Positions 26,257 to 35,299 of a stretch of 64,000 nucleotides of DNA are shown here, in pieces. Within the stretch, counting starts at the first letter, position 1, and every line of letters starts with the position of its first letter. The DNA comes from Sphaerochaeta associata (GTDB lineage: Bacteria; Spirochaetota; Spirochaetia; Sphaerochaetales; Sphaerochaetaceae): the NCBI RefSeq assembly GCF_022869165.1, contig NZ_CP094929.1:2046001-2110000 (forward strand), given 5' to 3'. The notes under the pieces are model-generated. The model ran no database searches. It was not told the DNA's origin and worked only from the letters and a program-made list of their open reading frames with translations. Position numbers and translations under genes: made by a program.

Positions 26257-26378
26257 GCCCAAATATAATGGAACACCATTGTATCTGTACCAATACGTTT
26301 CTTCACAAGGCATCTTTACCTTTTTTCTGATTTACGGTAAGGTTTCCACGTTTCGGACACTTCAGTGTCTTTAAACGT

Positions 26379-26452
<74 letters not shown>

Positions 26453-26480
26453 AAACAAACAAAGTACTACCTAGAAATAA

Positions 26481-26513
26481 GATACTAGCAAGTTGGCTGG
26501 TATCTTTTCTTTT
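26481..26513 (+). terminator. Element-borne terminator for tRNA-Arg
   Basis: GATACTAGC-AAGTTG-GCTGGTATC then TTTTCTTTT. The stem resembles the original terminator now displaced to 28795-28828 (GATACCAAC...GTTGGTATC), so the insertion has kept tRNA termination. Confidence 0.8.
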
Positions 26514-26570
26514 ACCCAGTCAACAAGTCACCCTTGACTTACATCAAATTCTACATCAAAACTAGAGACC

Positions 26571-27737
26571 ATGAGACATGAATACACTCTTTTCAAGCGC
26601 TACAAGGATGCCAAGAACAAGAAAGGCGTAGTTTGGTTCTTCTACTACTACGATGATGATGGAACGAGAAAACCTAAATCCACAGGCAAATCACTGAAGC
26701 ATGAAGCCGTTGCCGTAGTGGAAAAGTTCCTTGCCCAGAATGACAGCAAAGACAGAACATTGAATGAGTATGCCAAGACGTTCTTTGTATGGGATGAATG
26801 TTTGTATATCAAACGTCAGCTGGCAAAGGGAAAGAGGTTTTCCAAGACCAATGCCACATTGAGAAGAAATCATCTGGACAACTACATCCTACCCCAATTC
26901 GGGAAACGCAAACTTTCCTCCTTGAATCGTGTGGAGATTGAAAACTGGCTCGTAGCATTGAAGAGCAAGAACACAGGGGAAGCTTTGTCCAACCAGACGA
27001 AGAATCATATTCTCTATGCCTTTCGTACCATTCTCAGAGAAGCGGAGCGAGAAGGCATTATTCCCTACAACTGTCTTTCCATTGTTGAGTCTCTAGCGGT
27101 TCAGCCAAAGACCAGAGATGTATTTTCCCAAGAAGAGCTACAGAAGCTATTCCCGAGCGACCTCGAAGCACTGACGAAGATTTGGAGGGAGGAAGAGTAT
27201 GCATATTACTTTTTCATCCTGGCAACAACAGGTATGAGAAGAGGTGAAGCCAGAGCTTTGAAATGGAAGCATGTAATCGAGGACAAGAAGCGAAATGGTT
27301 TATTGATTGAAGAATCCATCAAGAACGATGATTCCACTGGGAGCACCAAGACAGGAAAAAGCAGAGTTGTGGTATTGAGCCAGAGAGCAGAGGAGATTCT
27401 GGAACATTGGAAAGCGAGTACGCCTTTCCATGATCCAGAGGATTTGATTTTCTATGGGAGCAATGGCAGCAGACCAATCATGGGAAAGACGCTGCAGAAC
27501 AGATTTCAGAAAGCTTTGGAGAATGCAAAAATAGAGATTAACGGAAGGAATCTGGTAATCCACAGTTTCAGACATACCTACAATACTCTTTTGAAGAATG
27601 TACTTCCCTTGGATATTCTGCAAGAGACTACAGGCCATAGTTCAGAGAGCATGACCGAGAGATACAACCACCCTTCTTTGAAGGATAGTTATAGCAGAAT
27701 CTTAGAGCACGAGGATGCATTTGATGGGCTCTTCTGA
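26571..27737 (+). CDS. Tyrosine recombinase (phage-type integrase)
   Basis: A 388-residue integrase with an N-terminal arm-type DNA-binding region (FFYYYDDDGTRKPKSTGKS), a SAM-like core-binding domain (about 60-165) and a catalytic domain. Catalytic residues are visible: Arg in TTGMRRGEARAL near 223, Lys in STKTGKSRVVVLS, H-x-x-R in HSFRHTYNT near 331, His in TTGHSSESM and the nucleophile Tyr in ERYNHP near 364. It starts 118 bases after the tRNA-Arg target, as usual for tRNA-targeting elements. No strong Shine-Dalgarno sequence is seen before ATG 26571. Confidence 0.95.
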   Translation: MRHEYTLFKRYKDAKNKKGVVWFFYYYDDDGTRKPKSTGKSLKHEAVAVVEKFLAQNDSKDRTLNEYAKTFFVWDECLYIKRQLAKGKRFSKTNATLRRNHLDNYILPQFGKRKLSSLNRVEIENWLVALKSKNTGEALSNQTKNHILYAFRTILREAEREGIIPYNCLSIVESLAVQPKTRDVFSQEELQKLFPSDLEALTKIWREEEYAYYFFILATTGMRRGEARALKWKHVIEDKKRNGLLIEESIKNDDSTGSTKTGKSRVVVLSQRAEEILEHWKASTPFHDPEDLIFYGSNGSRPIMGKTLQNRFQKALENAKIEINGRNLVIHSFRHTYNTLLKNVLPLDILQETTGHSSESMTERYNHPSLKDSYSRILEHEDAFDGLF

Positions 27738-27765
27738 TTCACACAACCATTAATCATTCTTTCCG

Positions 27766-27957
27766 CTACACTCGGTGATTTTGGTAAGCAAGCTCACTCA
27801 AAATATTCCTAGCTAAAGAAGAGAAGAGTTTAGAGAGTTTTCTAACAGAGCCTTGGTTTTTGAGCCAAGGTTTTGTCTTTATTAGGAGGACGCCAAAGAG
27901 TCCTGAATATGCCCAAACGGCCAGATATGGAGTAATAGATAAACCAGAGAGCTCCAT
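27766..27957 (-). CDS. Possible small hydrophobic protein, 63 residues (doubtful)
   Basis: An open frame five bases after the stop codon of the 27963 gene, starting ATG 27957 with only a weak GGAAT upstream. It has one hydrophobic stretch (YLAVWAYSGLFGVLLI) and a basic C-terminus. The integrase terminator hairpin lies inside it, which argues against coding. Confidence 0.2.
   Translation of the reverse strand: MELSGLSITPYLAVWAYSGLFGVLLIKTKPWLKNQGSVRKLSKLFSSLARNILSELAYQNHRV
27850..27880 (+). terminator. Probable terminator after the integrase
   Basis: GCCTTGG-TTTTTGAG-CCAAGGT followed by TTTGTCTTT, about 110 bases beyond the integrase stop codon. Confidence 0.55.
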
Positions 27958-27962
27958 ATCTT

Positions 27963-28544
27963 CTATTCCAAATCTTCAAAATGCTTTCTTACTTTATTTA
28001 CCAAAGTACTAAGTTCGATGTCTGTTCTTCCTAGCTGAGAGCTATAAGCAAGAAAAGAATCCGAATAATCAAGACTCAATTCTTCAGGTTCTATACCCTG
28101 CATCAATGGCTGGTTCTGTATCAAATATTCACAATGTGTATAGAATAGCCAGAAGTCTTCATATAATGCTTCAGTTAGGAACGGTGCATTTCCATATAAC
28201 TTTTCCTTAAACTTTTCCAACCATTCCAATGCTTCATGATGACGTTTTTGAGTCTCTACTAACAAATCATGAGCGTTTCCTCCAAAATCCTCTATTTGAG
28301 GAAATATCTTGAATGAAGCTTCTGAAAGATAATGTGCTACTTCTGACAAATCTTTGCAAATTGCAAACTCTTCATCGAACCGAATATCACAAATATGCTT
28401 ACCTTTCTGGAGTCCGTATTCTTCAATAAGTAATGATCGCTCGGCTTTAGCTTTTTTCCTTGCAAGATATAATGAGCTAGCAAAAGCTAGCACTGCCGTA
28501 ATCGTTGAAATCACCAACTGACTGCATAATGTATTCATAAACAT
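27963..28544 (-). CDS. Membrane-anchored protein of unknown function, cargo of the tRNA-Arg element
   Basis: A 193-residue protein with one N-terminal membrane helix (LVISTITAVLAFASSLYLA) followed by a basic stop (RKKAKAERS), so the helical C-terminal 170 residues should be cytoplasmic. These are rich in acidic and aromatic residues (EALEWLEKFKEKLY, EDFWLFYTHCEYL) with heptad-like spacing. No known family recognised. The low GC content differs from the surrounding chromosome. As the only cargo of the element it could be a defence or superinfection-exclusion factor, but nothing in the sequence proves it. No clear ribosome site precedes ATG 28544. Confidence 0.7.
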   Translation of the reverse strand: MFMNTLCSQLVISTITAVLAFASSLYLARKKAKAERSLLIEEYGLQKGKHICDIRFDEEFAICKDLSEVAHYLSEASFKIFPQIEDFGGNAHDLLVETQKRHHEALEWLEKFKEKLYGNAPFLTEALYEDFWLFYTHCEYLIQNQPLMQGIEPEELSLDYSDSFLAYSSQLGRTDIELSTLVNKVRKHFEDLE

Positions 28545-28742
28545 AAGAATATCACATCAATATCCATACCGATAGCTATAACCACTACACCAATTCTACA
28601 TCAAATATCCTAATAACCCCTACTTTTGATGTATAATCGCTGATAGTTCTTGATAAAACCACTTGTTCTATATCGACTCTAATTCATTATATATTAATCG
28701 CTTATGATAGCTTTTAATAAAGTTTGATAAACCTAAAATTGC

Positions 28743-28786
28743 GCCTTCTAAGCAGTAGGTCAGAGGTTCGAGACCTCTTTGGCGTA
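28743..28786 (+). repeat. Attachment-site repeat, distal side
   Basis: Exact 44-base copy of 26409-26452. It is only the tRNA 3' part, so it cannot encode a functional tRNA. Confidence 0.92.
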
Positions 28787-28794
28787 GTAGATGT

Positions 28795-28828
28795 GATACC
28801 AACGGCATTGTTGGTATCCTTTTTTTTA
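28795..28828 (+). terminator. Original tRNA-Arg terminator, displaced by the element
   Basis: GATACCAAC-GGCATT-GTTGGTATC followed by C and eight T. Before integration it lay eight bases after the tRNA. Confidence 0.88.
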
Positions 28829-29112
28829 TTCCTCCTTCTTTGCTTACCGGCCAGCTTGAACCATCTTCTGATTTCCATTGAGAAGACCAAGGCAGCTTCT
28901 GCCACAGCGAACCTAATACTGAAAAATCGATGGTTCGGTTGAAAATTGATCAGAGCCTAATCTTGACGCCTTGCATAGAAGGCCCTACGCTTATGTCATG
29001 AGAGGCATACGCTTGTACTGCTTGTATGCGTCGCCTCGCATAAAGTTCAACAAACGCCTGTCCTTCATCAAACACCTTGAGGTGCGTGTACAATGCGAAG
29101 GAGACCCTGAGA
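28829..29112. other. Intergenic stretch without a recognisable gene
   Basis: Short frames on both strands lack ribosome sites. One weak inverted repeat is seen (GCATAC...GTATGC near 29008-29031). TACAAT at 29089-29094 could be a -10 box for the small gene at 29113, without a clear -35. Confidence 0.4.
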
Positions 29113-29304
29113 ATGTTGCCATTTGATCTGCGCATCCAGACACAACAGCATTTTGATTATTGCAGGGTCTTCAATTTCCCAAAGGAGGCCAAGCTGCTGA
29201 GATTCACGCGACTGAAATGGTTTGGGTACGACGAAGAAGGACCGGCGGTATATCGGGAGGACCCGGATACAGGGGAGGTTGTCCGCATCGATTTTCTCCA
29301 TTGA
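29113..29304 (+). CDS. Unknown small protein, 63 residues
   Basis: Starts at ATG 29113 with AAGGAG nine bases upstream. A compact, charged, soluble protein (MLPFDLRIQTQQHFDYCRVF, then KWFGYDEEGPAVYREDPDT). The tryptophan-tyrosine-acidic core and the good ribosome site support coding. Family not recognised. Confidence 0.6.
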   Translation: MLPFDLRIQTQQHFDYCRVFNFPKEAKLLRFTRLKWFGYDEEGPAVYREDPDTGEVVRIDFLH

Positions 29305-29484
29305 ATACACACGAGAAAAGCTCGCTATGCTGGACAGAACCGCAATATTGGTTTAGCCTTGACAAACAATTCGTTTTTTTATGCGACTCTCGTCATGCCT
29401 TGATACTCTTCTTTTTTATAAGTATTTGCATTGATTGGTTTTATTCTCTATTTTCCCAAGTAGGGCAAATTTTAGGCAAACTGC

Positions 29485-29513
29485 TTGACAGAGGCTCATA
29501 AATATTCGATATT
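29485..29513 (+). promoter_or_regulatory. Predicted potABCD promoter
   Basis: TTGACA (29485-29490), 17-base spacer, GATATT (29508-29513), 78 bases before the potA start. Confidence 0.6.
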
Positions 29514-29591
29514 CGCAGTGAATCGTAAAGGCTCCAAGGCCTCAAGTTTTGGAAATTCTATGCCTGAAGCGAGTGGAGGGAATGGAAAAGA

Positions 29592-30722
29592 TTGAAAGGT
29601 GTTGAAGTTACTGTCGAACGGGTTTCCCGCTCCTATGGCGATTTCAAGGCACTCAACGATGTGAGTGTCAAGATAAACAAAGGTGAGTTCTTCTCACTGC
29701 TGGGGCCTTCAGGGTGTGGCAAGACCACCCTCTTAAGGATTATCGCTGGGTTTGATTACCCTGATACTGGAAGCGTGGCGTTTGACAACAAGGACATCTT
29801 GCCCTTGCCGCCGGACAAACGGCAATCCAACACTGTGTTCCAGACCTACGCCCTTTTTCCCCATCTTACCGTCTACGAAAACATCGCCTTCCCTTTACGT
29901 CTCAGGCGAGTGGACAAGCAAACAATCGAAGCAAAAGTCATGGAATATGTCCGCCTTGTGCAGCTGGAAGACCATGTATATAAAAAGCCTTCCATGCTCA
30001 GCGGCGGCCAAAAGCAACGTGTTGCCATTGCCAGGGCCCTGATCAACGAGCCGAGTGTACTTCTGCTCGACGAACCGCTCTCCGCCCTTGACGCAAAACT
30101 CAGGCAAAACCTGTTGGTTGAACTGGACCAAATCCATGACAAGGTAGGAATCACCTTCATTTATGTCACCCACGACCAAAGTGAAGCGCTATCGGTCTCG
30201 GACCGCATCGCCGTCATGAATAAAGGCAAAGTACTGCAGATTGGCACCCCCTATGAGATTTATGAGGCTCCTGCAACCCGCTTTGTCGCCCAATTCATCG
30301 GCGAATCCAACAGTTTCCCCTGCAAGGTGCTCTCATGCGAACCGTTTGAAGAGGAATACCTGATTCGTGTCGATGTTCCTGCCTTGCAAGGAGAAATATC
30401 GGTTACCGATTCCCAGCCGCAGGAGATCGGGGCGAATCTCGACTTCACGGTTCGACCCGAGAAGGTGAGAATCTCCACCAATCCTCCCCGTACAACGGCA
30501 AAGGAGCTCAACACATTCAAGGGAGTTGTTGATGAACCTGTGTATTCAGGCTTTCAATCAAAATTCTATGTTAAGCTCGAGCAGGCGCCTTCCACCCAGG
30601 TCAAAGTCTTCAAGCAACACACGGTGTTCCTTGAGGACGGCCCCGATATTGAATGGAAGGACACCGTCTACGTCAGCTGGACTGCAGCCGACGGTTATCT
30701 GGTAAAGGATACCGACCGATGA
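29592..30722 (+). CDS. potA: Spermidine/putrescine ABC transporter, ATP-binding subunit
   Basis: A 376-residue ABC ATPase with Walker A GPSGCGKTT near residue 38, signature LSGGQKQRVAIARAL, Walker B LLLDEP, switch histidine in THDQSEAL, and a C-terminal TOBE-like domain (FTVRPEKVRIS). The start is TTG at 29592, with GGAGGG eleven bases upstream; no ATG or GTG suits the frame. Its stop overlaps potB by four bases (ATGA). It powers uptake of polyamines with PotBCD. Confidence 0.93.
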   Translation: MKGVEVTVERVSRSYGDFKALNDVSVKINKGEFFSLLGPSGCGKTTLLRIIAGFDYPDTGSVAFDNKDILPLPPDKRQSNTVFQTYALFPHLTVYENIAFPLRLRRVDKQTIEAKVMEYVRLVQLEDHVYKKPSMLSGGQKQRVAIARALINEPSVLLLDEPLSALDAKLRQNLLVELDQIHDKVGITFIYVTHDQSEALSVSDRIAVMNKGKVLQIGTPYEIYEAPATRFVAQFIGESNSFPCKVLSCEPFEEEYLIRVDVPALQGEISVTDSQPQEIGANLDFTVRPEKVRISTNPPRTTAKELNTFKGVVDEPVYSGFQSKFYVKLEQAPSTQVKVFKQHTVFLEDGPDIEWKDTVYVSWTAADGYLVKDTDR

Positions 30723-31660
30723 AAAAGACCCTCAAACCAAGGGAACGTGAACAACTGCTGGGGACCATCTATGGTGGTCCCATGGGCTTATGGTTCACCC
30801 TCTTCTTCACGGTCCCCTTGGGTATAATAATACTCTACAGCTTCATGAAACGAGGCCTGTATGGAGGTGTGGAGTGGGAGTTCACCCTGACCGCCTACAA
30901 GCAGATGTTCAACCCGAGCTTTGCAATGGTTGTGGTCAGGACACTGTGGATCAGCGTACTTTCCACATTCCTGTGCATTCTCATAGCCATCCCGTGCGGC
31001 TATGCCATGGCAAAGAGCAAACACCAGACCTTTCTGCTCTTTCTTATCATCATTCCGTTTTGGACCAACTCACTGATCAGAATCTATGCATGGATATCGA
31101 TCCTCTCCACAGAGGGGTTCATCAACAGCGTGCTCATGCGCCTTGGCCTCATTGATCAAGGGCTGAAGCTTATCTACAACAACGGGGCGGTGGTACTGGT
31201 ACTCATCTACATGTACCTGCCCTTCGCCATCCTTCCGCTGTTCACCACCATCGACAAGTTCGACTTCTCCCTGCTCGACGCAGCGCGCGACCTTGGGGCC
31301 ACCAAACTCGGCTCCATCGTCAAGGTGATGTTCCCCAACATCAAGAGCGGACTGAGCACCGCCTTCATCTTTACCTTCATCCCCATTTTTGGAGCGTACA
31401 CCGTACCCCTGCTGGTTGGAGGAAAGGATTCGACGATGATCGGGAACATCATCGTCGATCAAGTATCGAAGACAAGAAACTGGCCGCTGGCTTCTGCTTT
31501 CTCCATGATCCTCACCCTGATCTCACTGGTCGGAGTATTCTGGATGCTTTACAACGGCAAGCGGGAGCAGATGCAAAAAGAAGGTGGAACCAAGAAAACC
31601 ACCCAACAGGCGCTTGAACACAACATCAAGGCACACCACAGCCATCGAGGCACCAAATGA
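30719..31660 (+). CDS. potB: Spermidine/putrescine ABC transporter, permease
   Basis: A 313-residue membrane protein with six helices and the EAA loop LLDAARDLGATKLGSIVKVMFPNI written in the family's place for docking PotA. ATG 30719 overlaps the potA stop (ATGA); the frame extends upstream but without a ribosome site. The tail (TTQQALEHNIKAHHSHRG) is long, basic and histidine-rich. Confidence 0.92.
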   Translation: MKKTLKPREREQLLGTIYGGPMGLWFTLFFTVPLGIIILYSFMKRGLYGGVEWEFTLTAYKQMFNPSFAMVVVRTLWISVLSTFLCILIAIPCGYAMAKSKHQTFLLFLIIIPFWTNSLIRIYAWISILSTEGFINSVLMRLGLIDQGLKLIYNNGAVVLVLIYMYLPFAILPLFTTIDKFDFSLLDAARDLGATKLGSIVKVMFPNIKSGLSTAFIFTFIPIFGAYTVPLLVGGKDSTMIGNIIVDQVSKTRNWPLASAFSMILTLISLVGVFWMLYNGKREQMQKEGGTKKTTQQALEHNIKAHHSHRGTK

Positions 31661-32460
31661 ACTACCATAAATACCAAAGCAAATCCGGTTTTTCATTTTC
31701 CTATGTGATGTTGGCACTGGTCGTCGTTTTTCTGTTCATACCCCTGTTTGTTGTAGTGTTCTTCTCCTTCAACAGCGCCAAGGGCATGCAATGGGACCAC
31801 GCTTCGCTGATATGGTACAAGACCTTGATTTTCAACAGCCCCTCGCTTTGGGCTGCCTTCAAGAACAGCCTTATCATCGCACTGACCAGTGCTGTTACGG
31901 CAACTGCACTGGGCTCGCTTGCCGCCATCGGCATCAAGTGGTACCGCTTCCACGGCAGAAGCTACATCACCACTGTAAGCTATCTGCCCATGGTCCTTCC
32001 CGAAGTCATCATCGGTATCTCAATGCTGATTTTCTTCTCTGCGGTAAAGGTAAGACTGGGAATGTTCACCATCTTCGCAGCCCATACGACGTTCAACCTG
32101 CCCTTTGTGTTCATGATGGTTACTGCACGCTTGGATGAGTTCGATTACTCCACCGTAGAGGCTGCAAGGGACCTCGGAGCCAATGAACGGCAGACGTTGA
32201 CCAAAGTCATCATTCCCAGCATCATACCTGCAGTACTCTCAGGGTTTTTGATGTGTATCACCATGTCCCTTGAGGACTTCGTCATTACATTCTTTGTATC
32301 CGGGCCTGGTTCGGGTACCTTACCCCTGTACGTGTATTCGATGATTCGCTACGGCGTCTCCCCGGTTATCAACGCACTGTCGTTCGTTATGATTCTCGGT
32401 ACCATGGTCATCGCATTCACCTTCAGGAAATTCCTAAAGACTGTGGCTGCAAGCAGCTAA
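31657..32460 (+). CDS. potC: Spermidine/putrescine ABC transporter, permease
   Basis: A 267-residue, six-helix permease with the EAA loop VEAARDLGANERQTLTKVIIP. ATG 31657 overlaps the potB stop by four bases. It pairs with PotB to form the channel. Confidence 0.93.
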   Translation: MNYHKYQSKSGFSFSYVMLALVVVFLFIPLFVVVFFSFNSAKGMQWDHASLIWYKTLIFNSPSLWAAFKNSLIIALTSAVTATALGSLAAIGIKWYRFHGRSYITTVSYLPMVLPEVIIGISMLIFFSAVKVRLGMFTIFAAHTTFNLPFVFMMVTARLDEFDYSTVEAARDLGANERQTLTKVIIPSIIPAVLSGFLMCITMSLEDFVITFFVSGPGSGTLPLYVYSMIRYGVSPVINALSFVMILGTMVIAFTFRKFLKTVAASS

Positions 32461-32493
32461 GGTTGGAGGCATCATTTCGTTCGGAGGTGCGTC

Positions 32494-33549
32494 ATGCACA
32501 AAACATCTCGGTTTTTTCTCATACTGTTAGTCTGCATACTCATAGTGAGCAGTGTAGGCTGTAAGAAATCCAGCGGTCGGAATGGCAAATTGTATTTGTA
32601 CAATTGGACCTACTACACACCCGACTCCCTGGTAGAGCAGTTCGAGAAGGAGACCGGCATCGATGTGGTGATCGACAATTTCGCCTCCAACGAAGAGATG
32701 TTTGCAAAAATCATGGCAGGCGGGAACGAGGGCTACGATGTCATTTTCCCGTCCTCCGACTATACCGCCATTATGATCAAGTTGGGACTTCTTGCTGAAC
32801 TTGATCACAATTTATTGCCCAACCTCAAGTACCTCTCCCCGCTCTTCAAGGAAAAAGCTGCCTATGACCCCACATACCGCTACTCCGTCCCCTACTTCAT
32901 GGGTTCCAGCGGCATTGCGGTAAACACCGAACGCGTTCCAAGCGACTACGATCGAACCTGGGCCATTTTCGCCGATGCACGTATGGCAGGCAGCATGTCG
33001 ATGCTCGACGATATGCGTGAGGTAATGGGAGCCGCCCTGAAACATCTGGGATACAGCGGGAACTCCACCGACATAGAGGAGCTTCAGAGGGCGACCGACC
33101 TGATCAACACACAGTGGAAACCCAATCTGGTTAAGTTCGACTCTGAGTCCTTCGGCAAGGCCTTCAGCAGGGGTGAGTTTGTCGTAGTACATGCCTATCC
33201 GGAGAATGTTTTTGCTGAGATCAGCGCCGACAAATGGTCCACGATCGACTTCTTCATCCCCCCTGAAGGCGGCATGATGTACATCGACAACATGGTCATC
33301 CCCAAAGGTGCAAGGAACAATCAAGCCGCTCACGCCTTCATCAACTTCATCCATGACCCCAAGAATTATGCAGTATTTCTGGATACCTTCAGTCTTCCGC
33401 CTACCACCAATACCGGCGCATCGGCTTTCATGAAAACCGAACATAGCTTCTTCTCAATCGAAGATTTGTCCAATTCGGACAACATCAGTGACTTGGGATC
33501 GAAACTGGAGCTGTACAACGAGTTGTGGCAAACCATACGGTATCAATAA
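32494..33549 (+). CDS. potD: Polyamine-binding lipoprotein
   Basis: A 351-residue solute-binding protein with a lipoprotein signal peptide; the lipobox VSSVGC puts the lipidated Cys at about residue 23. The mature protein has the PotD pattern (LYLYNWTYYTPDSLVEQFEK, ASNEEMFAKI, YDVIFPSSDYT, PYFMGSSGIAVN). The Trp and acidic residues that hold the amine are seen in NWTYY and in SDY. Best candidate ligand: spermidine or putrescine. GGAGG lies before ATG 32494. Confidence 0.92.
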   Translation: MHKTSRFFLILLVCILIVSSVGCKKSSGRNGKLYLYNWTYYTPDSLVEQFEKETGIDVVIDNFASNEEMFAKIMAGGNEGYDVIFPSSDYTAIMIKLGLLAELDHNLLPNLKYLSPLFKEKAAYDPTYRYSVPYFMGSSGIAVNTERVPSDYDRTWAIFADARMAGSMSMLDDMREVMGAALKHLGYSGNSTDIEELQRATDLINTQWKPNLVKFDSESFGKAFSRGEFVVVHAYPENVFAEISADKWSTIDFFIPPEGGMMYIDNMVIPKGARNNQAAHAFINFIHDPKNYAVFLDTFSLPPTTNTGASAFMKTEHSFFSIEDLSNSDNISDLGSKLELYNELWQTIRYQ

Positions 33550-33553
33550 AAAC

Positions 33554-33576
33554 GTGCATATTTATGCATGATTTTT
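33554..33576 (+). terminator. Weak terminator after potD
   Basis: GTGCATA-TT-TATGCAT followed by GATTTTT, five bases after the stop codon. AT-rich stem, so probably leaky. Confidence 0.5.
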
Positions 33577-33597
33577 ACATTCTGTTCTGTTTTTCTC

Positions 33598-33626
33598 TTG
33601 CAACGTGGTTTTACAACAGGTATTCT
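33598..33626 (+). promoter_or_regulatory. Predicted promoter of the sodium symporter gene
   Basis: TTGCAA (33598-33603), 17-base spacer, TATTCT (33621-33626). Confidence 0.6.
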
Positions 33627-33661
33627 GAACCAACATGCTTTTGATGGGGAGAGAATATTCC

Positions 33662-35158
33662 ATGAACAGTTATCAACTAATCACAGCCCTCGCCTTTGCC
33701 CTCTACCTTGGCCTTATGCTGGCCATCGGCTTTTTTACCTTCCGCAAAACAAAGTCCACCAGCGACTACTTCCTCGGCGGTCGTTCCATCGGTCCATGGT
33801 TTACGGCCCTCAGCGCCGAGGCATCCGACATGAGCGGATGGCTCTTGATGGGCCTTCCCGGACTCGCCTACTTTACAGGTTTGCAGGAAGCTTTCTGGAC
33901 AGCCGTAGGCCTTCTGGTGGGAACCTACCTGAACTGGCTTTTTGTAGCCAAACGAATGCGCAAGTACACCATCCATGCAAAGGACTCCATCACCATCCCC
34001 GAGTTCCTGGCAAACCGGTTCCATGACAAATCGAAAGTACTGCAGACAGTCAGCTCGATCATCATTCTCGTATTCTTCGTCGTGTATACAGCCAGTGGAT
34101 TCTTGGCCTGCGCCAAGCTCTTCACCGCTGTATTCGGCATGAACTATTATGCAGCCCTCCTTCTTGGAGTGGTGGTCATCCTCGGCTACACCCTTCTGGG
34201 AGGGTACCTCGCCGTCGTCGCTACGGATTTCGTGCAGGGCAGTCTCATGTTTGTTGCATTGGTTGCAACAGGCTTCTTTGCCTTAGTGGCGGTAGGAGGT
34301 CCTGCACACACCTTTGCAAAGCTTGGTGAATTCGGACAGCACTTCATCAACCCCTTCATAACTCCTCCGGGAACCACGTATGGATTCCTGCAGATTCTCA
34401 GTGCTCTTGCCTGGGGCTTGGGATACTTCGGCATGCCCCATATTCTGGTTCGGTTCATGTCCATCAGAAGCAACTCCGAGGTAAAAACCAGCCGCAGGAT
34501 CGCCATGGTCTGGGTTACCATTGCAATGGCGGCCGCCCTGCTCGTCGGTGTTGTCGGCAAGCTGTTCCTCCTCCCCATGACCTATGACAGCCAGAGTGCC
34601 GCCGAAGCAGTCTTCATCGCCAGCATGCAGAAGATATTCCCCACGTTCATCGCAGGTTTCTTCCTCTGTGCAATCCTCGCAGCCAGTATGAGCACCGCCG
34701 ACAGCCAGCTTCTGGTGGCCTCATCAGCCTTCAGCAAGGATGTCTACAAGGCTCTGCTCCGAAAGGACGCCTCCGACAAGGAGACGTTGCTTGTAAGTCG
34801 TGTCACCGTGATTGTCATCACCATCATCGCAATCTTTTTGGCGATGGATCCCAACTCGTCCATCTTCGATGTTGTCAGCTACGCTTGGGCTGGATTCGGT
34901 GCCACCTTCGGGCCCGTCATCATCGCAGCCCTCTTCTGGAGAAGGGCAACACGCAATGGAGCCATCGCAGCAATGGTCGGCGGCGGTGCTACGGTAATCA
35001 TTTGGAAACAGCTCTCAGGAGGACTCTTCGACGTCTATGAACTACTTCCAGGCTTCATTCTCGCCTCACTGTTGATGATCGTCTTCAGCCTTCTGGATAA
35101 AAATCCCGATAAAGCGATGCTTGCAGAATTCGATGCCTATATGGCCATCGAGGACTAG
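33662..35158 (+). CDS. putP: Sodium/solute symporter, PutP type (probable Na+/proline symporter)
   Basis: A 498-residue SSS-family transporter. The PutP hallmarks are present: DYFLGGRSIGPWFTALSAEASDMSGWLLMGLPG near residues 35-70 (the Na+ and proline site), GLGYFGMPHILVRFMSIRS, and the LAASMSTADSQLL block that contributes Na2-site serines. ATG 33662 is chosen with GGGGAG eleven bases upstream; the earlier ATG codons precede that site. Single gene with its own promoter and terminator. Confidence 0.9.
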   Translation: MNSYQLITALAFALYLGLMLAIGFFTFRKTKSTSDYFLGGRSIGPWFTALSAEASDMSGWLLMGLPGLAYFTGLQEAFWTAVGLLVGTYLNWLFVAKRMRKYTIHAKDSITIPEFLANRFHDKSKVLQTVSSIIILVFFVVYTASGFLACAKLFTAVFGMNYYAALLLGVVVILGYTLLGGYLAVVATDFVQGSLMFVALVATGFFALVAVGGPAHTFAKLGEFGQHFINPFITPPGTTYGFLQILSALAWGLGYFGMPHILVRFMSIRSNSEVKTSRRIAMVWVTIAMAAALLVGVVGKLFLLPMTYDSQSAAEAVFIASMQKIFPTFIAGFFLCAILAASMSTADSQLLVASSAFSKDVYKALLRKDASDKETLLVSRVTVIVITIIAIFLAMDPNSSIFDVVSYAWAGFGATFGPVIIAALFWRRATRNGAIAAMVGGGATVIIWKQLSGGLFDVYELLPGFILASLLMIVFSLLDKNPDKAMLAEFDAYMAIED

Positions 35159-35165
35159 AGGTGCA

Positions 35166-35190
35166 ACCGGGGAGAAATCCCCGGTTTTTT
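35166..35190 (+). terminator. Terminator after putP
   Basis: ACCGGGGA-GAAA-TCCCCGGT followed by six T. Confidence 0.9.
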
Positions 35191-35219
35191 ACTACTTCGC
35201 AAAAATTGTTACAAACCCC

Positions 35220-35248
35220 TTGACGTAAGCGAACCCGGACTTTATACT
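35220..35248 (+). promoter_or_regulatory. metYA promoter
   Basis: TTGACG (35220-35225), 17-base spacer, TATACT (35243-35248): one of the best promoter matches in the window. Transcription should start near 35255, leaving about 245 bases of leader before metY. Confidence 0.75.
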
Positions 35249-35299
35249 ACTGCATTATCCAGCCTTTCGGTAGGATATTTTACTTGGAGGAGGCACACC

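Noticed and set aside
28714-28942. Short frames on both strands over the distal attachment repeat
   Set aside because: They run through the tRNA fragment and a terminator and have no ribosome sites.
28950-29135. A 61-codon reverse frame opposite the small gene at 29113
   Set aside because: No ribosome site, whereas the + strand frame has AAGGAG at good spacing.
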